Positions 55,317 through 63,792 of a stretch of DNA of 64,000 nt are shown here, in pieces (position 1 is the stretch's first letter; each line of letters opens with the position of its first letter). The notes under the pieces are model-generated. The model was not told where the DNA came from, did not search any database, and saw only the letters and a list, made by a program, of their open reading frames with translations. The position numbers were made by a program, and so were the translations under genes. Source of the stretch: Phenylobacterium sp. (lineage in GTDB: Bacteria; Pseudomonadota; Alphaproteobacteria; Caulobacterales; Caulobacteraceae); the NCBI RefSeq assembly GCF_004299445.1, contig NZ_SCTC01000037.1:1-64000 (forward strand). The letters run 5' to 3'.

Positions 55317-56068
55317 TGGCCAAGATTGTCGCTGTCCACGCCCACCCCGACGACCTGGAGATCCTGGCCGGCGGCACGCTGGCCATCCTGGCGTCGCTGG
55401 GGCACGCGGTGACGATGGTGACGGCGACGGCCGGCGAGGGCGGCTCGGCCGACCTGCCGCCCAACGAGACCGGCCGCACACGGTTGACCGAGGCGGCGGC
55501 GGCGGCGGGGCGGATCGGCGCCCAGCATCGGTGCCTGGGCTTCCCCGACCTGGGCGTCTTCAACGACGACGCCTCGCGCCGGAAGGTCACGGAGCTGTTG
55601 CGCGAAACCACGCCGGATGTGGTGATCACCGCCTCGCCCGCCGACTATCACCCCGACCACGAGGCGATCAGCGTGCTGGTGCGCGACGCCTGCTTCGCCG
55701 CTCCGGTGGCCAACTACCGAACCGGCGCCGCGCCCGCGCTGCCGGGCATCCCGCCGCTCTACTTCACCGACGCCATCGGCGGCCGCGACCGCGACGGCAA
55801 CCCGCTGAAGCGCGAGTTCGGCGTCGATGTCGGCCGGCACTACGACGTCAAGCGGGCGATGGTGGCCGAGCATCGCAGCCAGGTCGCCTGGGTGGCCCGC
55901 CAGCACGGCATCTCCGACTTCGTGGGCGACATGGACGCCTGGACCCGCAAGGTCGGCCACGACTTCGGCGTCAGCTACGCCGAGGGTTTCCGGCAATACC
56001 GCCACCCGCCGTACCCGCGCGAGATGAAGCTGCAGCACCTGCTGGGCGCGGCGGTGTTGAATCCGTAA
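55316..56068 (+). CDS. PIG-L family deacetylase (LmbE-like)
   Basis: The 250-residue protein has the zinc site HAHPDDLE (His10, Asp12, Asp13), GFPDLGVFNDD and SPADYHPDHEAISVLVRDAC, all family hallmarks. PIG-L enzymes remove N-acetyl groups from sugars or sugar-containing metabolites; bacterial relatives act on GlcNAc conjugates such as in mycothiol or bacillithiol synthesis, and the substrate here is unknown. The ATG overlaps the Lrp stop by one base. The gene is followed by an inverted repeat element. Confidence 0.9.
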   Translation: MAKIVAVHAHPDDLEILAGGTLAILASLGHAVTMVTATAGEGGSADLPPNETGRTRLTEAAAAAGRIGAQHRCLGFPDLGVFNDDASRRKVTELLRETTPDVVITASPADYHPDHEAISVLVRDACFAAPVANYRTGAAPALPGIPPLYFTDAIGGRDRDGNPLKREFGVDVGRHYDVKRAMVAEHRSQVAWVARQHGISDFVGDMDAWTRKVGHDFGVSYAEGFRQYRHPPYPREMKLQHLLGAAVLNP

Positions 56069-56075
56069 GGGCGCC

Positions 56076-56292
56076 TTCCTTTCCCACGCAGTGGGAGAGG
56101 GGGACCGCACGCCGAGGCCGAAGGCCGTAGAGCGCGTGGTGGAGAGGGCATGCCGCTTCACCGACGCCACGCCTGACGTGCTGAGCCCTAGGGTGGATGA
56201 TTAAGCGGCGCTGCCGGCCGCATGCCCTCTCCACCACGCGCTCTTCGCTGCGCTCGGCCCGTGGTCCCCCTCTCCCACTGCGTGGGAAAGGA
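56076..56292. repeat. Long palindromic element, copy A (about 217 bp)
   Basis: The ends are inverted repeats: TCCTTTCCCACGCAGTGGGA at the left, its complement at the right, and a second pair GTGGTGGAGAGGGCATGC / GCATGCCCTCTCCACCAC inside. The central part shares short blocks (GTGCTGAGCC-TA-GG, CTGCCGGCCGC) with copy B at 60337-60548. It fills the whole gap between PIG-L and the oxidoreductase gene. No open reading frame of its own was seen. Confidence 0.75.
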
Positions 56293-56296
56293 GAGA

Positions 56297-57454
56297 CTAT
56301 GCTTTGCACGCCGCATCGTACCTCGCCCACATGGGGGCGCAGTCGACGACCTGGCGGGTCTCCATGGCCCGGTCGATGGCCATGACGGTCAGGCCGGCCT
56401 CCATCGACTCGTAGGGTGTGACCGGGAAGGCGGCGCGGGCTTCCAGGGCGGCCAGCAGGTCCAGGGCCATGGCCTGGTCGGCGCCGTTGTGGGCGTCGGC
56501 GGTGACGCCGCCGTATTCCACCTTCTCGGGTCTTCCGCGGAACAGGGCGCGGCGGACCATCAGCTTGTTGCGGACCAGATCGGCGATCAGGGTCCCGTCG
56601 GTCCCGGCCACGTACCAGCGCCGCTCGGTGAGCGAGCTGTGGCTGTTGGCGTGGAACGACAGCCGCACCTGGTTCTCGTACTCGACCAGCGCCACCTGAT
56701 GGTCGGTGACGTCCATGTCGGACTGGAAGGCGTCGTTCGAGGCGTTCCACCCGGCGTCGCGGTAGGCATAAGCGTCGGACCCGTCCTCGTAGACGCGCGC
56801 CACCTCGCCGCGATCCGACCTGAAGATGCGGCGCCCGCCGAAGCTGGCCACCCGCTCGGGCCGGGCGCCGACGAAGCGGCCGAAGACGTCGAAGTCGTGG
56901 ACCACCTTGTCCAGCAGGTAGCTCCCGCCCCAGGCCTGCTTGCGCCGCCAGTTGCGGGCGAGGTAGGCGCCGTGCTCGGGCCCGAGGTGCTCGGTGGCGT
57001 CGATGGAGACCAGCTCGCCGAGCTCGCCATCATCGATCCGGCTGATCACCTCGCGCACGATCGGCAGCGAGCGCATGACCAGACCCACGTAGATCGGGGG
57101 CGCAGGCTGGGCGAGGCGGCGGGCCAGCGCCTCGGTCTCGTCCTCGGTGCGCACGATCGGCTTCTCGGCGAAGATCGGCCAGCCCGTCTGCATCACCAGC
57201 ATCAGATGCTCGAAGTGCAGATGGTTGGGCGCGCCCAGCATCAGGAGGTCGTAGGGTCCGCGGGCGATGAGCTCGGCGGGATCGGCGCATGGGCGGCCCA
57301 TCCGGATGTCGGCGGCCTCAAGAATCGGCGCGCCGATCGGGGCCGGGTCGGCATAGGCCTCAAGCACGAAGCTCCAGCCAACCTCCTTCATCGCCGCCAG
57401 CACGTGCGCGATCCGCTGGCCCAGGCCGATGACGCCGATGCGGTACGTGGTCAT
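56297..57454 (-). CDS. Gfo/Idh/MocA family oxidoreductase
   Basis: The 385-residue protein has a Rossmann N-domain (MTTYRIGVIGLGQRIAHVLAAM), the EKP motif (GWPIFAEKPIVR) and the C-terminal beta-sheet domain with WGGSYLLDKVVHDFDVF, which carries the catalytic Lys/Asp-His region. Relatives oxidise or reduce sugars and inositols with NAD(P). The substrate is unknown; no sugar transporter is adjacent. The ATG at 57454 is preferred over an extension of 17 codons. Confidence 0.92.
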   Translation of the reverse strand: MTTYRIGVIGLGQRIAHVLAAMKEVGWSFVLEAYADPAPIGAPILEAADIRMGRPCADPAELIARGPYDLLMLGAPNHLHFEHLMLVMQTGWPIFAEKPIVRTEDETEALARRLAQPAPPIYVGLVMRSLPIVREVISRIDDGELGELVSIDATEHLGPEHGAYLARNWRRKQAWGGSYLLDKVVHDFDVFGRFVGARPERVASFGGRRIFRSDRGEVARVYEDGSDAYAYRDAGWNASNDAFQSDMDVTDHQVALVEYENQVRLSFHANSHSSLTERRWYVAGTDGTLIADLVRNKLMVRRALFRGRPEKVEYGGVTADAHNGADQAMALDLLAALEARAAFPVTPYESMEAGLTVMAIDRAMETRQVVDCAPMWARYDAACKA

Positions 57455-57504
57455 GCGTGGTCTCCCCCTGGGGCGCATCAAGCCACGCCAGGGAAGGCGC
57501 GCCA

Positions 57505-57534
57505 AGTTCCTCCCCGGACATCGGGGGAGGAACT
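57505..57534. repeat. REP-like palindrome
   Basis: AGTTCCTCCCC and GGGGAGGAACT are perfect inverted arms around 8 nt. The same core is at 46131-46153 and inside the element at 61988-62114. It sits between divergent genes (oxidoreductase and histidine kinase). Confidence 0.6.
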
Positions 57535-57659
57535 CGCTGCTCCAGCCACAGTGTTCGACAGAACAATGTGCGACGATTGGCCGAATAGCGCGGTCCGGTT
57601 ACCCCGCTTAAACATAAAAGCATCAAGGATGCCCGACGCTTGGGAGGCCCGGTCGGGCG

Positions 57660-60155
57660 ATGAGATCTCTTTCTCGCAGGTTTCTGGTCAGCGTCGGCGT
57701 CATGTCGCTGATCGTGACGATCCTGGGGACGCTGGGGGCGTTCCTGGTGTTCAAGCGCGAGCTTGAGCAGCGCCAGATCGCGTTCCTGCAGGACTACGTC
57801 CGCGAGCGCACAAGCAACGTCGAACGCCGCTTCTCCAACCTGACCGCCCTACACCAGGCCGCCGGCGAGGAGCTGGAGCGGCGGGTGAATCACATCTCGG
57901 ACGCCGAGACCCATCGCATGGCGGAAGAGTACTTTCCGATGCGGCCGGACGGCACCCGGCGGAGCCGGGACAAGTACTTCGACGGCACAATGATCAACGG
58001 CTCTTACCTCTACGGTATGGGCGCGTTCATCAGTGACGCCAAGAACCTGCCGATGGACCAGAAGAAGGCGCTGGTCACGTCGTTCCGCCTGGTGGCGACC
58101 TTCGGCCAGGCGGCGCGCAAGGACTACGACAACTTCTACTTCTTCATCCCCCCGCATGCGCGGCTGGTGGTCTACGGCCCCGAGCGGCCCGACAGGCTGA
58201 TGTTCTATCGCCACGATGCGCCGGCGGACCTCGACATCTCCAAGGAGGAGATGTCTTCGCTGACGAACCCGGCGAACAACCCGCGGCGGCTGACGCGCTG
58301 TACGAATCTGCAGCGGCTGATCCAGGACAAGGTCGGCGAGCGCCTGGCGACGGCATGCCTGACGCCTGCCTATATCAACAACCGCTACGTCGGCGCGTTC
58401 GGCTCGTCGATCGAGCTGACCGGGTTCCTGGCCAATGCGGTGAAGACCTCGCTGCCGGGCGCCTCGACGCTGCTGGTGACGGGCAAGGGCGAACTGATCG
58501 CCTATCCCGGCTTTACGACGCCGGGCAAGGCCTCGGAGAAGGCGGTCGCTCGGTACGAGCGCGAGTTGCACCTGAAGGCCCTGGTGGGCGCCGTCCACAA
58601 GACCGGCAAGACCAGCGGCGTGATCGACAGTCCCGACGGCCAGCAGATCGTGGCGTTCGGCCAACTGGCCGGGCCCGACTGGTTTCTGATGCTGACCTAT
58701 CCCAAGGCCCAGGTGGCGGCCTCGGCCGCGCGATCGGCCTCTTGGCTGCTGGTGGTGGGCGCGATCTTCGCGGCGATGCAGACGCTGCTGGTGGTGTTCG
58801 TGGCCCGGCGCGCCATCGTCTGGCCGCTGCAGCGCCTGGCGGACTCGTGCGAGGCGGGCGAGGCGACGCGGCCCGACGTGAGCGAGGAGGAAGCCCGCAA
58901 CGACGAGATCGGCGTGCTGGCCCGCGCGCTGCGCGCCGACCGCGAGAAGGCCGAGGGCATCATGGCCTCGCTGGAGGACCGGGTGCAGGAGCGCACCGCG
59001 CAGCTGGAGCGCGCCAACGCCGAGAAGTCGCGGTTCCTGGCCAACATGAGCCACGAGCTGCGCACCCCGCTCAACGGGGTGATCGCCATTTCCGAGACCC
59101 TTGCGCGTGAGCAGGCGACGCCCAAGGGCAAGGAGCTGGCCGAGCTGATCGTGTCGTCGGGCCGCCTGCTGGAGCGGGTGCTGACCGACATCCTCGACTT
59201 CTCGAAGATCGAGGCGGGCGAGATCAAGCTCAGCCGCGACGAGTTCTCGATGACCACCCTGGTCAGTCGGATCGCCGAGCTGCATCGCGCCTCGGCCGAG
59301 ACCAAGGGACTGGCGTTCAGCTGGGTCGTCGCGCCCGAAGCCGACCGCCGGTTCGCCGGCGACACCGTGCGCCTGACCCAGGTGCTGTCGAACCTGCTGT
59401 CCAATGCGGTGAAGTTCACCGAGGCGGGCGAAGTGCGCCTGGAGGTCGAGGCGGCCGGCGGCGCCGTCTGCTTCACCGTCGCCGACACGGGCATCGGCTT
59501 CGACGACGAGGTGCGCGAGCGCCTGTTCCGCCGCTTCGAGCAGGCCGACGCGTCGATCCGGCGGCGCTTCGGCGGCACGGGCCTGGGGCTGGCGATCAGC
59601 CGTTCGCTGGTCGAGCTGATGGGCGGCACGATCTCTGTGGCCTCGGATCCCGGCAAGGGCTCGATCTTCTCGGTCATGACCCCGCTGGAGCCGGTGGACG
59701 GCGAGGCGGTCGAGGTCGAGGAGGACGCCTTCGAGGGCTTCGACATCTCGGGCGCTCGGGTGCTGCTGGCTGAGGACCATCCGACCAACCAGAAGGTCGT
59801 GCAGCTGGTGCTGGACTCTGTGGGGATCGAGCCGGTGATCGTGGAGAACGGCAGGCTGGCGCTGGAGGCGCTGCAGGCGAGCCGGTTCGACGTGGTGCTG
59901 ATGGACATGCAGATGCCCGAACTGGACGGCCTGTCGGCGACGATCCAGCTGCGCGCCTGGGAGCGCGAGCAGGGCCTGCCGCGGACGCCGGTGATCATGC
60001 TGACCGCCAACGCGCTGGACGAGCATGTGAAGTCCAGCCTCGAGGCGGGGGCCGACGCCCACCTCTCCAAGCCCATCCGCGCCGACGCGCTGATCGAAGC
60101 CATTCTGCACGCCATGGCGGGCGCCGAGGGACCGGCCGAAGAGGCGGCGGCGTAG
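57660..60155 (+). CDS. Hybrid sensor histidine kinase / response regulator
   Basis: The 831-residue membrane kinase has an N-terminal helix (about 8-32), a periplasmic sensor of about 320 residues, a second helix (about 360-382), HAMP-like and coiled-coil segments (ASLEDRVQERTAQLERANAEK), a HisKA domain with His465 (NMSHELRTPLN), an HATPase domain (NAVKFTEAGE; GFDDEVRERLFRRFEQ) and a C-terminal receiver with Asp749 (LMDMQMPELDG). The sensor resembles dCACHE, so it likely detects a small molecule outside. No partner regulator is adjacent. The first ATG at 57660 is used. Confidence 0.94.
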   Translation: MRSLSRRFLVSVGVMSLIVTILGTLGAFLVFKRELEQRQIAFLQDYVRERTSNVERRFSNLTALHQAAGEELERRVNHISDAETHRMAEEYFPMRPDGTRRSRDKYFDGTMINGSYLYGMGAFISDAKNLPMDQKKALVTSFRLVATFGQAARKDYDNFYFFIPPHARLVVYGPERPDRLMFYRHDAPADLDISKEEMSSLTNPANNPRRLTRCTNLQRLIQDKVGERLATACLTPAYINNRYVGAFGSSIELTGFLANAVKTSLPGASTLLVTGKGELIAYPGFTTPGKASEKAVARYERELHLKALVGAVHKTGKTSGVIDSPDGQQIVAFGQLAGPDWFLMLTYPKAQVAASAARSASWLLVVGAIFAAMQTLLVVFVARRAIVWPLQRLADSCEAGEATRPDVSEEEARNDEIGVLARALRADREKAEGIMASLEDRVQERTAQLERANAEKSRFLANMSHELRTPLNGVIAISETLAREQATPKGKELAELIVSSGRLLERVLTDILDFSKIEAGEIKLSRDEFSMTTLVSRIAELHRASAETKGLAFSWVVAPEADRRFAGDTVRLTQVLSNLLSNAVKFTEAGEVRLEVEAAGGAVCFTVADTGIGFDDEVRERLFRRFEQADASIRRRFGGTGLGLAISRSLVELMGGTISVASDPGKGSIFSVMTPLEPVDGEAVEVEEDAFEGFDISGARVLLAEDHPTNQKVVQLVLDSVGIEPVIVENGRLALEALQASRFDVVLMDMQMPELDGLSATIQLRAWEREQGLPRTPVIMLTANALDEHVKSSLEAGADAHLSKPIRADALIEAILHAMAGAEGPAEEAAA

Positions 60156-60198
60156 CAGACTTCCGGGCCGCCGTGGCGCGTCAGCGCCGAATGGATTC

Positions 60199-60291
60199 GT
60201 CCACGAACCACACGAACCACACGAACGCAGCGCGTGATCACGCGGTCTCGGACGCTTGAACATGTTCGTGTGGTTCGTGTGGTTCGTGGAC
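60199..60291. repeat. 28-bp perfect inverted repeat built from a 9-nt unit
   Basis: The left arm (60199-60226) holds the unit CACGAACCA repeated in tandem, the third copy truncated and changed; the right arm (60264-60291) is its exact complement, with a 37-nt spacer between. It lies 44 nt after the kinase stop. It could form a very stable RNA hairpin and act as a terminator, but has no T-run. Confidence 0.85.
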
Positions 60292-60336
60292 AACCAAGAC
60301 AGCGCCTGCGGCGCGCGAGGGCAGTCCGCCTAACGC

Positions 60337-60548
60337 CCTTCCTTTCCCACGCTGTGGGAGAGGGGGACCGCCCGCCGAAGAGCGGGGGGTGGAGAGTGCG
60401 AGAGCCTCATCCAAGACTGCCGCCAGCTGATCTGCTGAGCCTACGGGCGGAAGGACCATCCGCCCTGCCGGCCGCTTGCCCTTCCCACCCCCGCTCTTCG
60501 GCCTGCGGCCTCGGCGGGCGGTCCCCTCTTCCCATTGCATGGGAAGGG
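60337..60548. repeat. Long palindromic element, copy B (about 212 bp)
   Basis: Same family as copy A (56076-56292). Left end CCTTTCCCACGCTGTGGGAG, right end its near-complement, with GCCCGCCGAAGAGCGGGGG / CCCCCGCTCTTCGG inverted inside. The central block again has GCTGAGCCTACGGGCGGA and CTGCCGGCCGC. It lies between the 28-bp repeat and the metallohydrolase gene. Confidence 0.75.
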
Positions 60549-60553
60549 CAGGA

Positions 60554-62125
60554 TCAGCGCAGGTAGATGGGATTGCCGAGGAGCCAGAGGGCGCCGTCGG
60601 GGCCGAGGACGTCCACCCTGACCCAGTGGCGCTTGCCGTCGACGCCGAAGGCGACGTCGGTGGTGAGGTCGGCGCTGTCGATGGGAATGGGCGGCGGGAC
60701 GAACTTCGGCTCGTCGCTGCGGACCACGATCTGGCCGCCCGCTGCGCCCTTCACCTTGATGTGCAGCCGGACCAGGGCGCCCTTTTCCAAGGCCAGGACG
60801 TCGCCCATGCCGGCCGTGACGCCGCCCGCGCGGGCGGTGACGTCGAGCAGGCGATCGCGGGTTCCCTGTGTGTCGACGAAGACGTGGCCGGCGCGGATCG
60901 CGGCCAGGATGGCGTCCTGAGAGAGGTTGTCGGCGCGCACGACGGTGGCGGGCGTCCCCACGCCGCGCAGGCCCGCGAGGCTGGCGTCGTGGTTGTCGGA
61001 GCCGCCCACGGCGGTGACCCGATGGCCTGCGCTCAGCCGCTTCTCCCAGAAGGGGATGCCCGACAGCGGGCCGGTGGCGCCCACGCCATTCACCACCTCG
61101 ATCGCGGGCACGCGGGCGTCGTCCGTCTTCGCCGTCCAGCCGCAGCCCATGCAGGCCTCGCCCGAGGGCAGGCCGGGGTGGTTGATCGAGAACAGGCCGC
61201 CGGCCTTGTCGACCTGGTTCAGGATCGCGGCCACATCCGGCGCGCGCGGGCCGCCCAGCTGGAAGTCCAGCGGGGCGGTCATGCCCAGGACGTTCGCGTG
61301 GCCCTGGAAGGTGGTGATCTCGCGGCCGGGGATGACGACCAGGGCGTCATAGGCCCCCTGGAGCTCGGCCAGATCCTGGAAGTGGGACGGGGTGTTGTGG
61401 TCGGTGACCGCCACGAAATCGAGGCCGCGCGCGACGGCCGCGTCCAGGGTCCGGAACGTGGGGCAGGGGACCCGGCGGCCGGTCTGCGACGGACAGCCGC
61501 CATCGGAGTGCTGGGTGTGGACGTGCAGGTCGCCGCGGTACCAGCCGGGGCCGGCCTTCAGCGGCGCCTCGGCGAAGCCGTGGAACACCGGGCTGTCGTC
61601 CAGGGTGATGGTCGCCGTGTATTCGGCCCGCGCGTCCTTGCGCAGGTTGGGAACGCCCAGGATCAGCTTCCACTCGCCGGCCGGCAGCGGGCCGGGCAGG
61701 TACGAGGGCGTGGCCCAGGTCTCGGTCAGCGTGAACCGCGACTTGTTCCCGCCGCTCCAGCCGCGCAGGCGCTGAGGATCGCGGAGCCCCAGGTCGATCA
61801 CCGATCTCTCGTCCTTGCCGGTGTAGCTGAACTGGACGGTGACCGCGGTGGTCCCGGCCGGAACCCGGAACGGAACCTCGCGGTAGGTCTGGTGATCGGC
61901 GCCGGTCATGACGCCGGTGAGCGTGAGCGTCTCGGCGGCAAAGGCGCAGGTCGGGAGCAGCAGACTCGCGACGATCGCGCCGGCCCAGCGCCCCCTCCAC
62001 CCTTCGGGTCCCCCTCCCCCGCCGCGCGGGCGAGGAACTTGGGCCGATCGATCCGCATCAGTTCCTCCCCCATAACCATGGGGGAGGGGGACCGCGAAGC
62101 GGTGGAGGGGGCGCTGAGGCCGCAC
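60554..62125 (-). CDS. CehA/McbA-type PHP metallohydrolase (start uncertain)
   Basis: The protein has a beta-sandwich N-region and a PHP domain: GDLHVHTQHSDGGCPS, DFVAVTDHNTPSHFQDL, VIPGREITTF, FSINHPGLPSGEACMGCGW and GGSDNHDAS give the metal ligands of the CehA/McbA family (carbaryl or phosphoester hydrolysis). A signal peptide (WAGAIVASLLLPTCAFA) marks it as exported. Its normal start is missing: the codons before RWAGAIV come from the palindrome at 61988-62114, and the only in-frame start is GTG 62125, adding about 45 Arg/Gly-rich residues. Real translation start and activity are unclear. Confidence 0.75.
   Translation of the reverse strand: MRPQRPLHRFAVPLPHGYGGGTDADRSAQVPRPRGGGGGPEGWRGRWAGAIVASLLLPTCAFAAETLTLTGVMTGADHQTYREVPFRVPAGTTAVTVQFSYTGKDERSVIDLGLRDPQRLRGWSGGNKSRFTLTETWATPSYLPGPLPAGEWKLILGVPNLRKDARAEYTATITLDDSPVFHGFAEAPLKAGPGWYRGDLHVHTQHSDGGCPSQTGRRVPCPTFRTLDAAVARGLDFVAVTDHNTPSHFQDLAELQGAYDALVVIPGREITTFQGHANVLGMTAPLDFQLGGPRAPDVAAILNQVDKAGGLFSINHPGLPSGEACMGCGWTAKTDDARVPAIEVVNGVGATGPLSGIPFWEKRLSAGHRVTAVGGSDNHDASLAGLRGVGTPATVVRADNLSQDAILAAIRAGHVFVDTQGTRDRLLDVTARAGGVTAGMGDVLALEKGALVRLHIKVKGAAGGQIVVRSDEPKFVPPPIPIDSADLTTDVAFGVDGKRHWVRVDVLGPDGALWLLGNPIYLR
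61988..62114. repeat. Palindromic element at the metallohydrolase 5' end
   Basis: Outer arms GCGCCCCCTCCACC and GGTGGAGGGGGCGC, then GGTCCCCCTCCCCC / GGGGGAGGGGGACC, with GAGGAACTT and AGTTCCTC inside. It overlaps the first codons of the metallohydrolase frame. Confidence 0.7.
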
Positions 62126-62131
62126 TGACGC

Positions 62132-63274
62132 CTACGGCGCCTCGTTGCCGAAGATCACCGTGCCGGCGGCGCCGAACATGCCGCCGACGCCCTGGCAGAC
62201 GCTGATCTTGGCGCCCGGCACCTGGGCGGGAGCGATCCCGCGCATCTGCCGCACGCTCTCCTGCAGAGCGTACATGCCGTACATGCCCGAGTGCATGTAG
62301 CTGAGGCCGCCGCCGTTGGTGTTGAGCGGCAGCTTGCCGCCCGCGCGGGTGTTGCCCTCGCGGATGAAGGCCGCCGCCTCGCCCGGCTTCACGAAGCCCA
62401 GGTCCTCCAGCCCGTAGAGCGGCAGGTGGGCGAAGGCGTCGTAGATCATCAGGTGGTCGACGTCGGCGTGCCTGATGCCCGCTTCCTCGAACGCCGCCTT
62501 GCCGCTGATGCGGAAGGCGGTGGACGAGTTCGAGTCATACATCTGGCTGACCAGCGGGGTCTCGACGCTCTCGCCGGTGCCCAGCACGTAGACCGGCTTC
62601 TGCGGGAAGTCCTTGGCCCGGTCGGCCGAGGTGAGGATCAGGGCGCCGCCGCCGTCGGTGACGAGGCAGCACATCAGGATGCGGAACGGATAGGCGATCA
62701 TCCGCGAGTTCATCACGTCGTCGACGGTGATCGGGTCCTTGAAGGTGGCCCGCGGGTTCTTCGCCGCCCACTCGCGCTGGACGACGGCGACGTGCGCCAG
62801 GTCTTCCTGGGTATAGCCGCGGGTTTTCAGGTAGCGCAGCACCGGGACCGTGAACATGCTGGGCGGGCCCACCGGGCCGTAGGGCATCTCGAACTGGCCG
62901 GCGAGGCTGGAGGGCGAGGCGCCGAAGCGGCCGGCGCCGACGCGGCTCTTCCCCGACTCCCCGTGGGTGACCAGGATGGTCTTTGCGTGGCCGGCCGCGA
63001 TGGCCGCCGCGGCGTGGCGCACGTGCAGCATGAACGAGCAGCCGCCCACCGACGTGCCGTCGGCGTAGTTCGGCTTGATGCCCAGGTACCAGGCCAGCTC
63101 GGTGGGGCTGACGCCGGCGGTGGCGACGCCGTCGATGTCGGACGGCTTCAGGCCCGCGTCGGCCATTGCGTTCAGCGCGGCGTCGGCGTGCAGGCCGATC
63201 ACGGACAGGTCCGGGATGACGCCCATCTTGGTGGTTTCAGCGGCCCCGACGACCGCGACAGATCCGGGTTTCAT
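62132..63274 (-). CDS. Thiolase-like acetyl-CoA acetyltransferase (SCP2-thiolase-like)
   Basis: The 380-residue protein has the thiolase fold: Cys79 in TSVGGCSFMLHV, NTNGGGLSYMHSGMYG with His, and the C-terminal SVCQGVGGMFGAAGTV. It resembles the lipid-transfer/SCP2-type thiolases that pair with DUF35 proteins and act in sterol side-chain or acyl-CoA metabolism. The Cys of the third motif is present. The gene begins 4 nt after the DUF35 stop, so the pair is an operon and probably a complex. Confidence 0.9.
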   Translation of the reverse strand: MKPGSVAVVGAAETTKMGVIPDLSVIGLHADAALNAMADAGLKPSDIDGVATAGVSPTELAWYLGIKPNYADGTSVGGCSFMLHVRHAAAAIAAGHAKTILVTHGESGKSRVGAGRFGASPSSLAGQFEMPYGPVGPPSMFTVPVLRYLKTRGYTQEDLAHVAVVQREWAAKNPRATFKDPITVDDVMNSRMIAYPFRILMCCLVTDGGGALILTSADRAKDFPQKPVYVLGTGESVETPLVSQMYDSNSSTAFRISGKAAFEEAGIRHADVDHLMIYDAFAHLPLYGLEDLGFVKPGEAAAFIREGNTRAGGKLPLNTNGGGLSYMHSGMYGMYALQESVRQMRGIAPAQVPGAKISVCQGVGGMFGAAGTVIFGNEAP

Positions 63275-63278
63275 GCGA

Positions 63279-63686
63279 TCAGGCTCCCGCCGGCTTGAAG
63301 AAGGGCAGGGCGATGGTGTCGCTCATCTTCTCGAAGACGACCTCCAGGGGCATGTCGAGTTGCAGCGCCTCGGGCGTCTGCGGGCAGCCCACGATGTTGG
63401 TCATCATGGTGGGGCCTTCCTCCAGCTTCACGACCGCGATGGCGTAGGGCTCGGTCCCCATGTCGGGACGGGGGCGGTGGTTGATCACATAGGACCACAG
63501 CACGGCCCGACCGCTCGCCTTGAAGACCTCAATGTCGCGCGAGCCGGTCTTCGGGCAGAAGGGACGGGGTGGGAAATAGGCTTCCTGGGTGTCTCGATTG
63601 CGCTGCAGAAGGAGTTCGCCCTTCAGTGCGCCTTCCCAGAAATGGCGGGTCTCCGGCGTGGGCTCCGGCAACATGCGTGATGGCAT
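63279..63686 (-). CDS. DUF35 (Zn-ribbon/OB-fold) thiolase partner
   Basis: The 135-residue protein has an N-terminal helix (ETRHFWEGALKGELLLQRN), a ribbon region YFPPRPFCPKTGSRD and an OB-fold (GRAVLWSYVINHRP...EPYAIAVVKLEEGP). The ribbon normally has CxxC twice; only one Cys is left, so zinc is probably lost. DUF35 proteins bind acyl-CoA and support the thiolase encoded downstream. The ATG at 63686 (MPSRMLPEPTPE) is chosen; the frame is open for 30 codons further up. Confidence 0.88.
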   Translation of the reverse strand: MPSRMLPEPTPETRHFWEGALKGELLLQRNRDTQEAYFPPRPFCPKTGSRDIEVFKASGRAVLWSYVINHRPRPDMGTEPYAIAVVKLEEGPTMMTNIVGCPQTPEALQLDMPLEVVFEKMSDTIALPFFKPAGA

Positions 63687-63792
63687 CTGAAAAATCCGTC
63701 CCCTTCGAAAAATCGGTTTGGTCTGGGCTGCGAAATAGCAGCGCCGCAGGAAAGACGAGACCGCGGCCGTTGTCACGTGCTGGAATGCGGCG

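Noticed and set aside
60199..60291. CRISPR-like repeats
   Set aside because: Only three short units per arm, no spacers between them, and the arms are inverted rather than direct repeats; no cas genes nearby.
57849..60293. 814-codon minus-strand frame over the histidine kinase
   Set aside because: It is antisense to a kinase with all catalytic motifs, and its N-terminus is just the translated CACGAACCA repeat.
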